DNA of 35,825 bases from Clostridia bacterium (lineage in GTDB: Bacteria > Bacillota > Clostridia > TANB77 > UBA1234). The notes beneath the pieces were generated by a model, which was given only the letters and a program-made list of their open reading frames with translations, did no database searches and was not told where the DNA came from. The translations under genes were made by a program, and so were the position numbers. Shown here one piece after another: positions 9,431 to 18,285 of the stretch. The stretch spans positions 1 through 35,825 of the forward strand of contig JAEEYG010000104.1 of NCBI GenBank assembly GCA_016291695.1, written 5' to 3'. Every line of letters starts with the position of its first letter. The stretch's first letter is position 1.

Positions 9431-9637
9431 AAGATATAAGGACCAAAAATGCAAAAAGCGAAAAAAGCCCATATATCAATAAAATCTCAATAAAATTATA
9501 TAATTAGGGCATGTCAAACTCAACTAAGCAACACAATTGTAATATTATTGATAAATTGTTGAGAAATAAGCCCCTTTAATTGACTTTTTGGCCCATTTTT
9601 TATAAAATTTATAGGAAATTTTAACATGGGAGTGTAT

Positions 9638-9706
9638 TCGTAGCGGTGCATTCGTAATGGAATTTTCATAGCGGCGCACTGTAGCGGCGCTACTCTCGTG
9701 CGCCAT
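9638..9706. repeat. REP-like palindromic repeat, degenerate cluster
   Basis: Contains TCGTAGCGG at 9637-9646 and a nested palindrome at 9671-9704: outer arms GGCGCAC / GTGCGCC around an inner hairpin GTAGC-GGC-GCTAC. The GTAGCGGCG unit recurs at 33628, 33670 and 33883. It is GC-rich against the AT-rich background. It sits in the 364-base gap between the divergent NRPS and efflux genes, downstream of a possible promoter (TTGACT 9580, TATAAA 9601, 15-base spacing) for the efflux operon. Confidence 0.6.
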
Positions 9707-9760
9707 ATACTATGATAACGTAAACTAATCTGGCACACAAAATATCAAGGAAGTGAAAAC

Positions 9761-11497
9761 ATGGAATCTGAACAAAAAGAAAAAATAACTGAAACTGAAG
9801 CTAATTCTTCTGTAAACCAAGAAAATAAGGACATTTTAAATGCTTTTAAATCAAATAAACGAAAAGAAAAGATAAAGAAAATAATTAAAAGAACGTTCAT
9901 TATCGCTGTAATAGTAGGAATATATCTTTTATTAAAATACGGCGGCAACAAAGCTCCTGTTGAAGAAGCCTTTAATTATGATGAACATGTTGCAACGATG
10001 GGAAGTATCGATGTTTCTGTAGAGGGTGACGGCGTAATTACTGCAAATAGTATTTATTCTATTGTTCCAAAAGTTACTGGAGAGATTCTTGAGGACTACG
10101 TTGAAACAGACAAATTCGTTAAAAAAGGCGAATTACTATACGTTATAGACTCAAAAGACATTAATTCTAGCATTAATCAAGCAAATCTTGGTGTTATGCA
10201 ATCAAGTGTTTCAATCGAGCAGGCGGAGTCAAATTATAATATGATTCAAGACCAAATTGACGATTTGAAGATACTAGCAAATGCTGAAGGATATGTAGAA
10301 AACCTTAGAATAGAAAAAGGATCTTATGTATCTGCAATGTCTCAAATTTGTAACATCGCAGAAAAAAATGCATATGAAGTCGTTTTAAAATTCAGAACCT
10401 CAAACTCTAAAGATATAAAAATAGGTGATAGGGTATCTCTATTTTTCGTGGATTATTTTACATATATAGATGGTTCAGTTTCAAAAGTAAATGATAGTAC
10501 ATTACTTCAAGATACTGGAGCACAAGTTACAGAGGTTACTATTCATGTTAATACTGAAGGATACGATATTCAAAATGCTAGAGTGGAAGGAACAATATTC
10601 TTAAGTAATGGAATGCAAGTCCTAAGTGTTGACCAAGGATATGTCACACCACTTAAGTCAACGGTTGTAATAGCTGATTCTACAGGAAATGTTAAAGAAT
10701 TGTTAGTAGACAATGGCACTTATGTTCATAAAGGTGATTTAATCGCTTCTCTTGAAAATTCAAATCTTAATAATCAGCTAAATAGTGCAAAGCTTTCTGT
10801 AGATAATGCTAAGATTTCAAAAAGAAATGCAGAAACTAATTTATCTTCAACAAGAAAGCAATTAGATAACTATAACATTACATCGCCGATCACAGGAAAG
10901 ATTATTTATAAAAACCTTAAAAAGGGAGACGTTATTTCATCTTATCAGCAATCATCTTCAAATGTTATGGCTATTGTTGCAGATGTTTCAGTGATGAAAT
11001 TTGAAATGCAGATTGATGAATTAGATATTACTAAGATTGATGTTGGACAAGAAGTTACAATTACTGTTGAAGCATTAGAAAATAAAGAATTTAAAGGAAA
11101 AGTTTCTAATATCAATAGAATAGGTATTAATTCGGCAGGAAGTACAAACTATATTATTACAGTTGAAGTGCCAGGAAATGATGAAATCTATTCTGGAATG
11201 TCTGTTGATGCAAATGTTAAAGTAGCTCATAAAGATGATGTATTATTAGTACCACTTACAGTTATTAGAAAGGGCGATGTTGTTTATAAAAAGTCATCTA
11301 ATCCTGAATTTAAAGATGAAGACGTAAGTGTTCCTAAGGGATATGAAAAAGTTAAAGTTGAGATAGGACTTAATAATGGAGACTTCGTTGAAATTACTTC
11401 TGGACTTTCAAGCGGAGACGTTGTATTAGCTGACAAAACTACAGCAAGTGGAACATTTTCTTTGGAAAATCTTGGAAAAATGATGAGGGAAAACTAA
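9761..11497 (+). CDS. MacA/HlyD-like efflux adaptor protein with a repeated lipoyl-type module
   Basis: A 578-residue membrane-fusion protein anchored by one N-terminal membrane span (about 45-62) after a charged cytoplasmic tail. Two similar modules follow, each with a biotinyl/lipoyl-like half motif (first VPKVTGEILEDYVETDKFVK, second STGNVKELLVDNGTYVHKGD), a helical hairpin, the returning half motif (NAEGYVENL; SPITGKIIY) and a beta-barrel. The single-module MacA family is usually near 370-400 residues, so the extra length comes from this duplication. It precedes the ATPase by 14 bases and forms an operon with it and the permease. In a Gram-positive cell it probably helps deliver or sense a secreted peptide or drug at the membrane surface. 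The divergent NRPS suggests, but does not prove, that its product is the substrate. Confidence 0.88.
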   Translation: MESEQKEKITETEANSSVNQENKDILNAFKSNKRKEKIKKIIKRTFIIAVIVGIYLLLKYGGNKAPVEEAFNYDEHVATMGSIDVSVEGDGVITANSIYSIVPKVTGEILEDYVETDKFVKKGELLYVIDSKDINSSINQANLGVMQSSVSIEQAESNYNMIQDQIDDLKILANAEGYVENLRIEKGSYVSAMSQICNIAEKNAYEVVLKFRTSNSKDIKIGDRVSLFFVDYFTYIDGSVSKVNDSTLLQDTGAQVTEVTIHVNTEGYDIQNARVEGTIFLSNGMQVLSVDQGYVTPLKSTVVIADSTGNVKELLVDNGTYVHKGDLIASLENSNLNNQLNSAKLSVDNAKISKRNAETNLSSTRKQLDNYNITSPITGKIIYKNLKKGDVISSYQQSSSNVMAIVADVSVMKFEMQIDELDITKIDVGQEVTITVEALENKEFKGKVSNINRIGINSAGSTNYIITVEVPGNDEIYSGMSVDANVKVAHKDDVLLVPLTVIRKGDVVYKKSSNPEFKDEDVSVPKGYEKVKVEIGLNNGDFVEITSGLSSGDVVLADKTTASGTFSLENLGKMMREN

Positions 11498-11511
11498 AGG
11501 GAGTTTATTAA

Positions 11512-12186
11512 ATGATTGATTTACAAGACGTATATAAAATATATGAAGTTGGTGACTCCACAGTTCATGCTTTAGATGGAATGAGCCTTCACATTGATGA
11601 AGGAGAATTCGTTGCTATTGTTGGTCAGTCTGGTTCTGGAAAATCTACTTGTATGAATATTATCGGCTGCCTGGATGTTCCAACATCTGGGAAATATATT
11701 CTTGATGGTATTGACGTTAGCACATTATCTGATGATGAATTATCATACATTAGGAAGCATAAACTAGGTTTTATATTTCAACAGTACAATCTTATTCAAA
11801 AATTAAATGTAATTAGTAATGTTGAATTGCCACTCATATATCAAAGAGTTCCAAAATCTGAAAGAGTTGAACGCGCCAAAGAGGCATTAAAGAGGGTTGG
11901 CCTTGAAGGAAAGGAAAATAGATATCCTCAGCAACTATCAGGTGGACAACAGCAAAGAGTATCAATCGCAAGAGCACTTGCTACAAATCCATCTGTTATT
12001 CTAGCGGATGAGCCGACAGGAGCACTAGATAGTAAAACAGGTGTCGAAGTTTTAGACTTAATTAAAAAGTTAAATGAGGAAGGAAATACAATCATATTAG
12101 TTACTCATGACAACAACATTGCAAAACAGGCAAAACGAATTGTTAGAATTCAAGACGGAAAAGTAATAGAAGATACAAAAAACTAA
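11512..12186 (+). CDS. MacB/LolD-type ABC transporter ATPase
   Basis: A complete 224-residue nucleotide-binding protein with Walker A (GQSGSGKST), Q-loop (FIFQQYNLI), signature (LSGGQQQR), Walker B (VILADEPTGALD) and H-loop (LVTHDNN). Sequence and length are typical of the LolD/MacB subfamily. It lies between its adaptor and permease genes with short gaps, so it is the energy subunit of the three-part exporter. I see no missing catalytic residue. Confidence 0.95.
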   Translation: MIDLQDVYKIYEVGDSTVHALDGMSLHIDEGEFVAIVGQSGSGKSTCMNIIGCLDVPTSGKYILDGIDVSTLSDDELSYIRKHKLGFIFQQYNLIQKLNVISNVELPLIYQRVPKSERVERAKEALKRVGLEGKENRYPQQLSGGQQQRVSIARALATNPSVILADEPTGALDSKTGVEVLDLIKKLNEEGNTIILVTHDNNIAKQAKRIVRIQDGKVIEDTKN

Positions 12187-12215
12187 AATCATAAAGTAGA
12201 GTAGGAGGTGATAAA

Positions 12216-13400
12216 TTGGATATTGCACAATCATTTATGCTAGCACTTAAAAGTATACTAGCAAATAAAATGAGAGCACTTCTTACCATGCTTGGAATCA
12301 TTATTGGTGTTGCTGCAGTTATACTAATAGTTGGTCTTGGAAATGGTGTTACAAATAAAGTCGAAGATACTTTTAAAGAAATGGGATCGAATATCATAGT
12401 TGCTACTGCTTATGCACAAGACAGTACAAAGCATATTAAGATTGACAGTGTTGAAGAATTAGTTGAAAACGATAGCAATATTACAGTTTATTCACCTTAC
12501 GTTCCTGCAACTCTTTCGGTTAAAGCAGGTAAAGAAGAAAAAAGATTTTCGGTAGATGGAGTAAATAGTCAATATATTCCTTTAAGAAGTAAAAAACTAG
12601 AAATTGGCAGAGGAATAGAGTACATTGACGAAAAGCGCTTTCAGAAAGTTTGCGTTCTTGGATATCATACGATGACAGACTTGTTTGGAAAAGATGCAGA
12701 TCCTAATGAAGTTGTTAATCAGATAGTAAAAATTGGCGGTACAAAATATAGAATTATTGGTGTATTAAAAGAGATTTCTAAGTCACAATTTAGTGATGAA
12801 GATAACATGATATTGATTCCATATACTGTGGCTCAAAGAGAATTTAATCAAAAATACATAACTACATGGTATTTCTCATACTTAGATAAAGAGTCATCTA
12901 AAGATGCAACAGACGTTATAGATAAGTTCTTCTTAAATATCTTTAATGATACAGATAAGTACATTATTATAGATGCACAGAGTATTATGGATAATATGAA
13001 TGATACGATTAATACAATTAAAATGGTGCTTGTTGCCATAGCTGGAATTTCTCTTTTAGTTGGTGGAATTGGAATTATGAACATTATGCTAGTTTCGGTA
13101 ACTGAAAGAACAAGGGAGATTGGAATCAGGAAGGCGATAGGGGCAAATAAAAAAGACGTTCTAAGACAATTTGTTATAGAGGCAATTACTACCTCAGTAA
13201 TTGGAGGAGCACTAGGAATAATACTTGGGATAATGCTAGTTGGTTCTGTTTCAAAAGCATTTGATATTAATGGTACAGTAAATATTGACTCAATCCTAAT
13301 TGCAAGTGGTATATCGGCATTTATAGGAATAATATTTGGATACCTTCCAGCAAATAAAGCAGCCAACCTTCATCCAATTGATGCTTTAAGATATGAATAA
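12216..13400 (+). CDS. MacB-type ABC permease (MacB_PCD and FtsX domains), TTG start
   Basis: A 394-residue permease. An N-terminal span (about 20-42, ALLTMLGIIIGVAAVIL) is followed by an extracytoplasmic MacB periplasmic-core-like domain (about 45-260) and three C-terminal FtsX-type spans (near 270-290, 325-345 and 355-375). The family signature ERTREIGIRKAIGA is present after the second span. The start is TTG, supported by AGGAGGTG 5 bases upstream; no ATG fits. It is the last gene of the exporter operon and is followed by a clear terminator. MacB-type machines move substrates from the outer face by mechanotransmission rather than through a channel. Confidence 0.93.
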   Translation: MDIAQSFMLALKSILANKMRALLTMLGIIIGVAAVILIVGLGNGVTNKVEDTFKEMGSNIIVATAYAQDSTKHIKIDSVEELVENDSNITVYSPYVPATLSVKAGKEEKRFSVDGVNSQYIPLRSKKLEIGRGIEYIDEKRFQKVCVLGYHTMTDLFGKDADPNEVVNQIVKIGGTKYRIIGVLKEISKSQFSDEDNMILIPYTVAQREFNQKYITTWYFSYLDKESSKDATDVIDKFFLNIFNDTDKYIIIDAQSIMDNMNDTINTIKMVLVAIAGISLLVGGIGIMNIMLVSVTERTREIGIRKAIGANKKDVLRQFVIEAITTSVIGGALGIILGIMLVGSVSKAFDINGTVNIDSILIASGISAFIGIIFGYLPANKAANLHPIDALRYE

Positions 13401-13404
13401 AAAA

Positions 13405-13437
13405 CAACTCTAGTAAAATACTAGAGTTGCTTTTTTA
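13405..13437. terminator. Terminator of the MacAB-like operon
   Basis: Perfect 11-bp stem CAACTCTAGTA / TACTAGAGTTG with an AAA loop, followed by a T run. The flanking A run upstream lets it also serve the convergent small gene on the minus strand. Confidence 0.9.
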
Positions 13438-13449
13438 TTATTAACAAAA

Positions 13450-13815
13450 TTACTCAGCTGGTTGCTCTTCTACTACTTCTTCAACTTCGCCTTCTGGTGC
13501 TGGATTTGTAAGACTCTCGATAATAGCGTCTTTCTCCTCAAGCATAGAATTTAAATCAGCGATTAGTTCGTTGTTGTTGATTGAACCTTCAGAAACTTTC
13601 TTAACAAGAGCTGTGATAGTTTGAGTCTTTTCTTCGCCTCTCTTCTCTAAACGAGTAATAGTTGCTTGAGCATCAGCTAGTGATTTAGAAGCAACGCTTA
13701 ATTTAGAATTAAGAGTGAAAATCCATGTACAACTAACAATTATAACTAATAGTAGAACAATAAACCATATGTTCATTTCAAATACTCTCTTTTCTTGTTT
13801 TTCTCCTTCAGCCAT
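13450..13815 (-). CDS. Small membrane-anchored coiled-coil protein, acidic C-terminus
   Basis: A 121-residue protein of unknown function. I place the start at the ATG at 13815 (GGGGGG site 8 bases upstream) rather than a GTG three codons earlier. A short charged N-terminus leads to one membrane span (about 14-34), then a helical, coiled-coil-prone region (about 36-95) and a Glu-rich tail (EGEVEEVVEEQPAE). The topology resembles small spacer or cell-envelope scaffold proteins, but there is no family signature. It is convergent with the exporter operon. Confidence 0.75.
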   Translation of the reverse strand: MAEGEKQEKRVFEMNIWFIVLLLVIIVSCTWIFTLNSKLSVASKSLADAQATITRLEKRGEEKTQTITALVKKVSEGSINNNELIADLNSMLEEKDAIIESLTNPAPEGEVEEVVEEQPAE

Positions 13816-14091
13816 TAATTTCACCCCCCTTTGAGTGTTTCATCATAAGTTAGATTGTCACATAAATATGAGACAACACAATATTTACAAGAAAATTATA
13901 TTATTATAAAGTCAAAATGTAAACTAAAAGTGTTGGAAATAATATTAAGTTTGAGTTACGCAAATATTACATTGAAATGATACTTGGCTTTTTATATTTG
14001 ATATTTACTATGTCTAATATGTTGTAAAAATAAACGTAATTTAGTATTATAAAGAGGTATAAGTATTTGATTTGTGTCACTAGGAGTTAAA

Positions 14092-15405
14092 ATGAAAACG
14101 ATTATTATTCTAATTACAAAAATTCTATATAAAATTGGAAAACTAATAAACAAAGGCAGTAGTATGCCAGGGAAGATAGCTCTTAAGCTATGTCCTAAAA
14201 TCTTAACTAAAGTTAAACTACCTAAAGAGATTATTATGGTTACGGGGAGTAACGGCAAAACTTCAACTACAGAGCTTATCTATAACATTCTTACGCAAAA
14301 TGGGTACAACGTTGGTTGTAACTTAGAAGGCTCTAACCAAACAGAAGGGGTAGCCACAATGATTTTAAACAATTGTAGCTTAGGTGGGGTAGTTAGAAAA
14401 GATGCTTTAGTTATTGAAAGCGATGAAAGATATTTAAGACATACATTAAAACACTTCAAACCGACTTACTTGGTTATTACTAACTTATATAGAGACCAAA
14501 TGACTAGAAATGGAAATCCAGAACATATTTACAACATTATTAAAGAAGCAGGACTAGACGATATTCATCTTGTGTTAAATACGGATGACCCACTATCTTC
14601 ATTATATGGCTATAAAAGAGATAATGATACTTACTTTGGAATAAACAAATGTGAGGCATCGAGCGAAGAGTTTTCTGGAGTTTATAATGATGGCGTGTAT
14701 TGCCCAAACTGTAAGCACAAAATGACATATTCATATTATAATTTTGCGCATTTAGGTGGATATTTGTGCAGTAATTGTGGCCACGAAAGAAAGAATCCAG
14801 ATTTTGCAGTTACTAGCGTTGATTTAATAAATGGTAAAGTTAAGATTAACAATGAACTAGAGATTAATCTTTCTCTTAGGAGCTTCTACTTTGTTTATAA
14901 CATTCTTTCCGCCTATGCAGTTGCTAGCTTGCTTGGAATAGAGAAGAGAAAAATTGCAAATTCATTAAGCGATTATGTTATGAAAAATGATAGGGTTCAA
15001 AAGTTTAATATTAATGGAGCGGAGGGAATGCTTCTTACATCAAAACATGAGAACTCTATTGCATACAACCAATCAATAGATTACATAGTTAAAGAAAACA
15101 AGTCTTGCATGGTTGTTGTTATTGTTGACCAAATATCAAGAAAGTACTACACATCTGAAACATCATGGATTTGGGACATTAATTTTGAGAAGTTAAATGC
15201 AGATTGTGTTACAAAAGTAGTTTTAGCAGGTGTGTATGTTCACGACTTGATTTCAAGGTTTAAGTATTCAGATTGTGATGAGAGTAAAGTAGTTTCTTTT
15301 GAAAACTTAGACGATATGATGAAATATGTTAAAGAAAACGCAAAAGAGAATATTTATCTTGTAACGTGTTTTACAGATAGAAACAAGTTTTTAGATAGGA
15401 TATAA
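14092..15405 (+). CDS. murT: MurT-like Mur ligase family protein
   Basis: A 437-residue Mur-ligase-fold protein; the ATG at 14092 has AGGAG 5 bases upstream. It has the ATP-binding loop VTGSNGKTSTT and the four-Cys zinc ribbon characteristic of MurT (C204-x2-C207 and C226-x2-C229), then a C-terminal DUF1727-like region. MurT with GatD normally amidates the D-Glu of lipid II to isoglutamine. Here two C-terminal segments differ from what I recall of the family: SKHENSIAYNQ where KNPxGxNQ is usual, and TSETSWIWD where DGRDVSWIWD is usual. Its partner GatD-like protein lacks catalytic residues, so the classical amidation role is doubtful. It lies 12 bases before that gene. Confidence 0.82.
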   Translation: MKTIIILITKILYKIGKLINKGSSMPGKIALKLCPKILTKVKLPKEIIMVTGSNGKTSTTELIYNILTQNGYNVGCNLEGSNQTEGVATMILNNCSLGGVVRKDALVIESDERYLRHTLKHFKPTYLVITNLYRDQMTRNGNPEHIYNIIKEAGLDDIHLVLNTDDPLSSLYGYKRDNDTYFGINKCEASSEEFSGVYNDGVYCPNCKHKMTYSYYNFAHLGGYLCSNCGHERKNPDFAVTSVDLINGKVKINNELEINLSLRSFYFVYNILSAYAVASLLGIEKRKIANSLSDYVMKNDRVQKFNINGAEGMLLTSKHENSIAYNQSIDYIVKENKSCMVVVIVDQISRKYYTSETSWIWDINFEKLNADCVTKVVLAGVYVHDLISRFKYSDCDESKVVSFENLDDMMKYVKENAKENIYLVTCFTDRNKFLDRI

Positions 15406-15417
15406 AAGAGGTGTAGT

Positions 15418-16131
15418 ATGAGAATTAACATTTTACACTTGTATTCAGACCTTATGAATTTATATGGAGATTATGGAAATGTTAGCATTTTAAAGTCTAG
15501 ACTTATAGATCAAGGTGCAGAAGTAAATGTCGTTTGCAAAACAATTGGAGATGAAATTAGCTTTGATGACACTGACTTTGTGTATTGCGGAGCTGGAACA
15601 GAATCTAATTTGCTACTTGCACTAGAAGATTTGAAAAGATATAAAGAAGACTTTATTAGATATATAGACTCTGGTAAGCCATGTTTGTTTACTGGAAATA
15701 GTATGGAGATGCTGGGAAAGAGTATTTCTTCGGAAACTAGCACTATAGAAGCTTTTTCAGTTTTTGGTTATGAAGCCAAAAAAGAAAAAGAGCGAATTAT
15801 TGGTAATGTGATTATTAAGTCGGATGCTTTTAATGAAAAAATAGTTGGTTTTGTTAATAAGCAGGCAACTATTAAAGACGATTCTTCGATATCAGGTATA
15901 AATATATATAACTCAAGTCACATGGAAAACAGTTTTTACGTAAAAGAAAGCTTAATTTCAACATATATCACAGGACCAATTTTAGTAAAGAATCCAGAGC
16001 TATTAGACTTTTTTGTTAAATCTATAATAAGTAAAAAAGATAGTAATTATGAGATTAAGAAAATTGAGTATCCTAATGAAGACTTAGGGTACAAACAGGC
16101 TTTGATTAATTTGGAAAACAATATTGGATAA
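15418..16131 (+). CDS. GatD-like glutamine amidotransferase homologue lacking catalytic Cys and His
   Basis: A 237-residue protein opening like GatD (ILHLYSDLMNLYGDYGNVSI), a class I glutamine amidotransferase of the CobB/CobQ type. In GatD the catalytic Cys lies in CGGYQxLG and the His in GFENHxG. Here the corresponding segments read FTGNSMEMLG (91-100) and GFVNKQATI (144-152): Cys aligns with Gly93 and His with Lys148. It should therefore be unable to hydrolyse glutamine. It remains paired with a MurT-like gene that also shows changes, so the pair may have a different role, for example using free ammonia, regulating, or modifying something other than lipid II. Confidence 0.8.
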   Translation: MRINILHLYSDLMNLYGDYGNVSILKSRLIDQGAEVNVVCKTIGDEISFDDTDFVYCGAGTESNLLLALEDLKRYKEDFIRYIDSGKPCLFTGNSMEMLGKSISSETSTIEAFSVFGYEAKKEKERIIGNVIIKSDAFNEKIVGFVNKQATIKDDSSISGINIYNSSHMENSFYVKESLISTYITGPILVKNPELLDFFVKSIISKKDSNYEIKKIEYPNEDLGYKQALINLENNIG

Positions 16132-16164
16132 AAGCAAAATCCTTATAGAAGGGAAGGAGTACTA

Positions 16165-17534
16165 ATGAGAAAAATAGCAAAAACAACGAATCTTACAATA
16201 CTTAGTTTCCTTGCGCTTGTAATTGCACGGAGCGTTGCTACTAAACTTGCCTATAGCAAATAAGGCACCACATAATTTTTTTGATTCGTTATTTACTTCT
16301 ACAGCATCAGTTTGCGTAGCAGGTCTTTCGACGGTTGTACCAAAATTTCAATTTACTCTATTTGGCAAGTTAGTTATGCTTGTGCTTATGCAAATTGGAG
16401 CACTAGGTTTTATTTTTGTTGTATCTACTGCAATTTTAATTATTAAGAGAAAGCTTACTTTTAAAGATTCAATAAATATTGGAACAGCTTTAGGAACTCC
16501 GGAAGACTTAAAAAATATACGACCATTAATTAGAAGAATTGTGGTGTTTACGTTTATATCGGAATTAGTTGGAGCAATCATTTTAGGTTTTAGATTTGTT
16601 CCTATGTTTGGAGTGAGCGAGGGAATACTTCAATCAGTTTTCACTTCTATCTCTAGTTATTGTAATTGCGGATATGATATTTTAGGTTCAAATAGTTTAG
16701 TTGAATTTGCAAATAATCATGATTATTTGGTTCTTGGAGTATGTGCAGTTTTAACTCTATTTGGAAGTCTTGGATTTATAGTATGGAATGAATTGTACGA
16801 GAAATTAAAAATGAAAGTTCAGAATAGACTTTCTTTTAGTAAAGTTATTCATTCTTTGAGTGTACACACAAAACTTGTGCTAGTTATGAATTTAGTAATG
16901 ATTGTATTTGGAACAGCCATTTTTCTCTTGATAGAAAAGAACAATGTTGGAACTATAGGTAATTATAATTTACTTGATAAAATCTTGATTTCGCTTTTCC
17001 ATGGAATTTCAGCTAGAACAACTGGTATGGCTGGGCTTAATCTTGCTGGAATGACTAATAGTGGAAAATTCTTTACTATTATATTAATGATGATTGGCGG
17101 GGCTCCACGGAAGCACAGCAGGTGGTCTTAAGACGGTTACAGTTGGTGTGCTTGTGCTAGTTGTTTTAAGGTTTGCATCAGGTAACAAAAATGTAAATGT
17201 ATTTAATCGTGAAATATCAAATGATACTATAAAGCAAGCAATAACTATCTTGCTAACCGCTATGTTTATTGTGTTTGCTGGAACTATAACAATTTCTATT
17301 TTGAATCCAAATGTTGATTTTATAGATATAGTATTTGAAGTTTCTTCGGCGTTAGCAACTTGTGGATATTCGCTTGGAATAACAAATTCGCTTACAGCGT
17401 TTAGCAGGTTTTTACTAATTGTAATAATGTTTATTGGACGTGTAAGTACAGTTACGATGACTATGGCAATAGCAGGTAAAAAGTTTAAACAAAATAATCT
17501 TATCAATTATCCTAAAGCAGATGTGAGATTATAA
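16165..17534 (+). CDS. TrkH/KtrB potassium uptake channel subunit, interrupted twice at CGGA
   Basis: A 455-residue TrkH/KtrB potassium channel protein spread over three frames. The first segment from ATG 16165 (GGAAGGAG site) encodes MRKIAKTTNLTILSFLALVIA. Skipping C16228 gives GALLLNLPIANKAP and the first filter region (STASVCVAGLS). Skipping C17108 then joins MMIGGAP to GSTAGGLKTVTVGV. Both joins recreate conserved family sequence, and the second lies inside the PGSTAGG selectivity-filter/loop motif. No other damage is seen, and it is followed 20 bases later by an intact trkA, so it is probably a working gene that needs two +1 shifts. A conventional annotation would call it a pseudogene or two fragments. 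Confidence 0.85.
16225..16231 (+). other. CGGA +1 frameshift site 1 in trkH
   Basis: The zero-frame codons are GCA CGG AGC. Skipping C16228 gives GCA GGA GCG (A-G-A), which continues into LLLNLPIA. The zero frame stops at TAA 16261-16263. Confidence 0.75.
17105..17111 (+). other. CGGA +1 frameshift site 2 in trkH
   Basis: The zero-frame codons are CCA CGG AAG. Skipping C17108 gives CCA GGA AGC (P-G-S), rebuilding the conserved PGSTAGG motif. The zero frame stops at TAA 17129-17131. The conserved Gly shows which amino acid is expected. Confidence 0.8.
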
Positions 17535-17554
17535 GACGTAAAGGGGAGTTTATT

Positions 17555-18214
17555 ATGAAAAAGAATATTGAGCAAATTGCAGTAATCGGGTTGGGAAGAT
17601 TTGGCATGCAGGTTGTTAGACAACTTGAAAAATATGATTGTGATGTTTTAGCAATTGATGAAAGAGAAAGCTTAGTTGAAGAAGCTGTTCCTTATGTTAC
17701 GAAGGCAATGCAAGTAAATGCACTAGACCAAGATGTGCTTCTTGCGGCCGGGATAAAAGATTTTGATACCGTAATAATTGGAATAGGAGAGAACTTGGAG
17801 TCGAGTCTTATGATTGCCCTTACGCTAAAAGACTTAGGTATACCTAGAATAATTGCAAAAGCAAAGGATGAGAAACACGTTAAGCTTCTTGAGATGATAG
17901 GAGTTAATCAAATTGTTCAACCAGAAATTGATTCTGCAAATAAACTCGTTAATAGCTTAACTACAACGTACATAAAGGATAAATTGGCACTTAGCAAAGA
18001 CTTTAGCTTAATTGAAATTAATGCACCTTCTGCTTGGGTTTCAAAAAGCTTTGGAGAACTTGCATTAAGGCAAAAGTATTCTTTTAATGTTGTTTGTGTT
18101 AAAAGAAATGATGAAGTATTATTCCCAACAGCAAGTACAACTGTTGAAGAAAATGACACGCTAATGATTATGGCATCTGATAAAAATTTGGAATCTCTAA
18201 ACAGATTGTTCTAG
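17555..18214 (+). CDS. TrkA/KtrA potassium uptake regulatory subunit
   Basis: A 219-residue cytoplasmic RCK protein. An N-terminal Rossmann fold binds NAD(H) or ATP (IAVIGLGRFGMQVV at 8-21, with the acidic residue in AIDERE), and a C-terminal TrkA-C domain spans about 140-219. It forms the gating ring for the TrkH/KtrB channel encoded just upstream, in the same operon, with a good GGGGAG ribosome binding site. It is intact, in contrast to its channel gene, which argues that the channel is still made. Confidence 0.94.
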   Translation: MKKNIEQIAVIGLGRFGMQVVRQLEKYDCDVLAIDERESLVEEAVPYVTKAMQVNALDQDVLLAAGIKDFDTVIIGIGENLESSLMIALTLKDLGIPRIIAKAKDEKHVKLLEMIGVNQIVQPEIDSANKLVNSLTTTYIKDKLALSKDFSLIEINAPSAWVSKSFGELALRQKYSFNVVCVKRNDEVLFPTASTTVEENDTLMIMASDKNLESLNRLF

Positions 18215-18254
18215 GGACCAGCCGTCCATTTTGAACAAATTTTGTTAAAATTAG

Positions 18255-18283
18255 TTGACATATTTGGAGGTTTATGTTATAAA
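18255..18283 (+). promoter_or_regulatory. Sigma-70 type promoter for the peptide/maturase cassette
   Basis: TTGACA (18255-18260), a 17-base spacer and TATAAA (18278-18283). The spacer contains GGAGGTTT. The promoter at 22419, before the CofE-like gene, shares TTGACATAT, GAGGTTT and TTATAAAA, which suggests a common origin or a common regulator. Confidence 0.75.
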
Positions 18284-18285
18284 AA

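Noticed and set aside
12848-13366. Open frame on the minus strand inside the permease gene
   Set aside because: It mirrors the hydrophobic FtsX spans of the permease and has no independent support.
16225-17111. prfB-like programmed frameshift signals at the trkH sites
   Set aside because: There is no CUU-UGA-C sequence, and no consistent internal Shine-Dalgarno or stop codon at the shift point. The only common element is CGGA.
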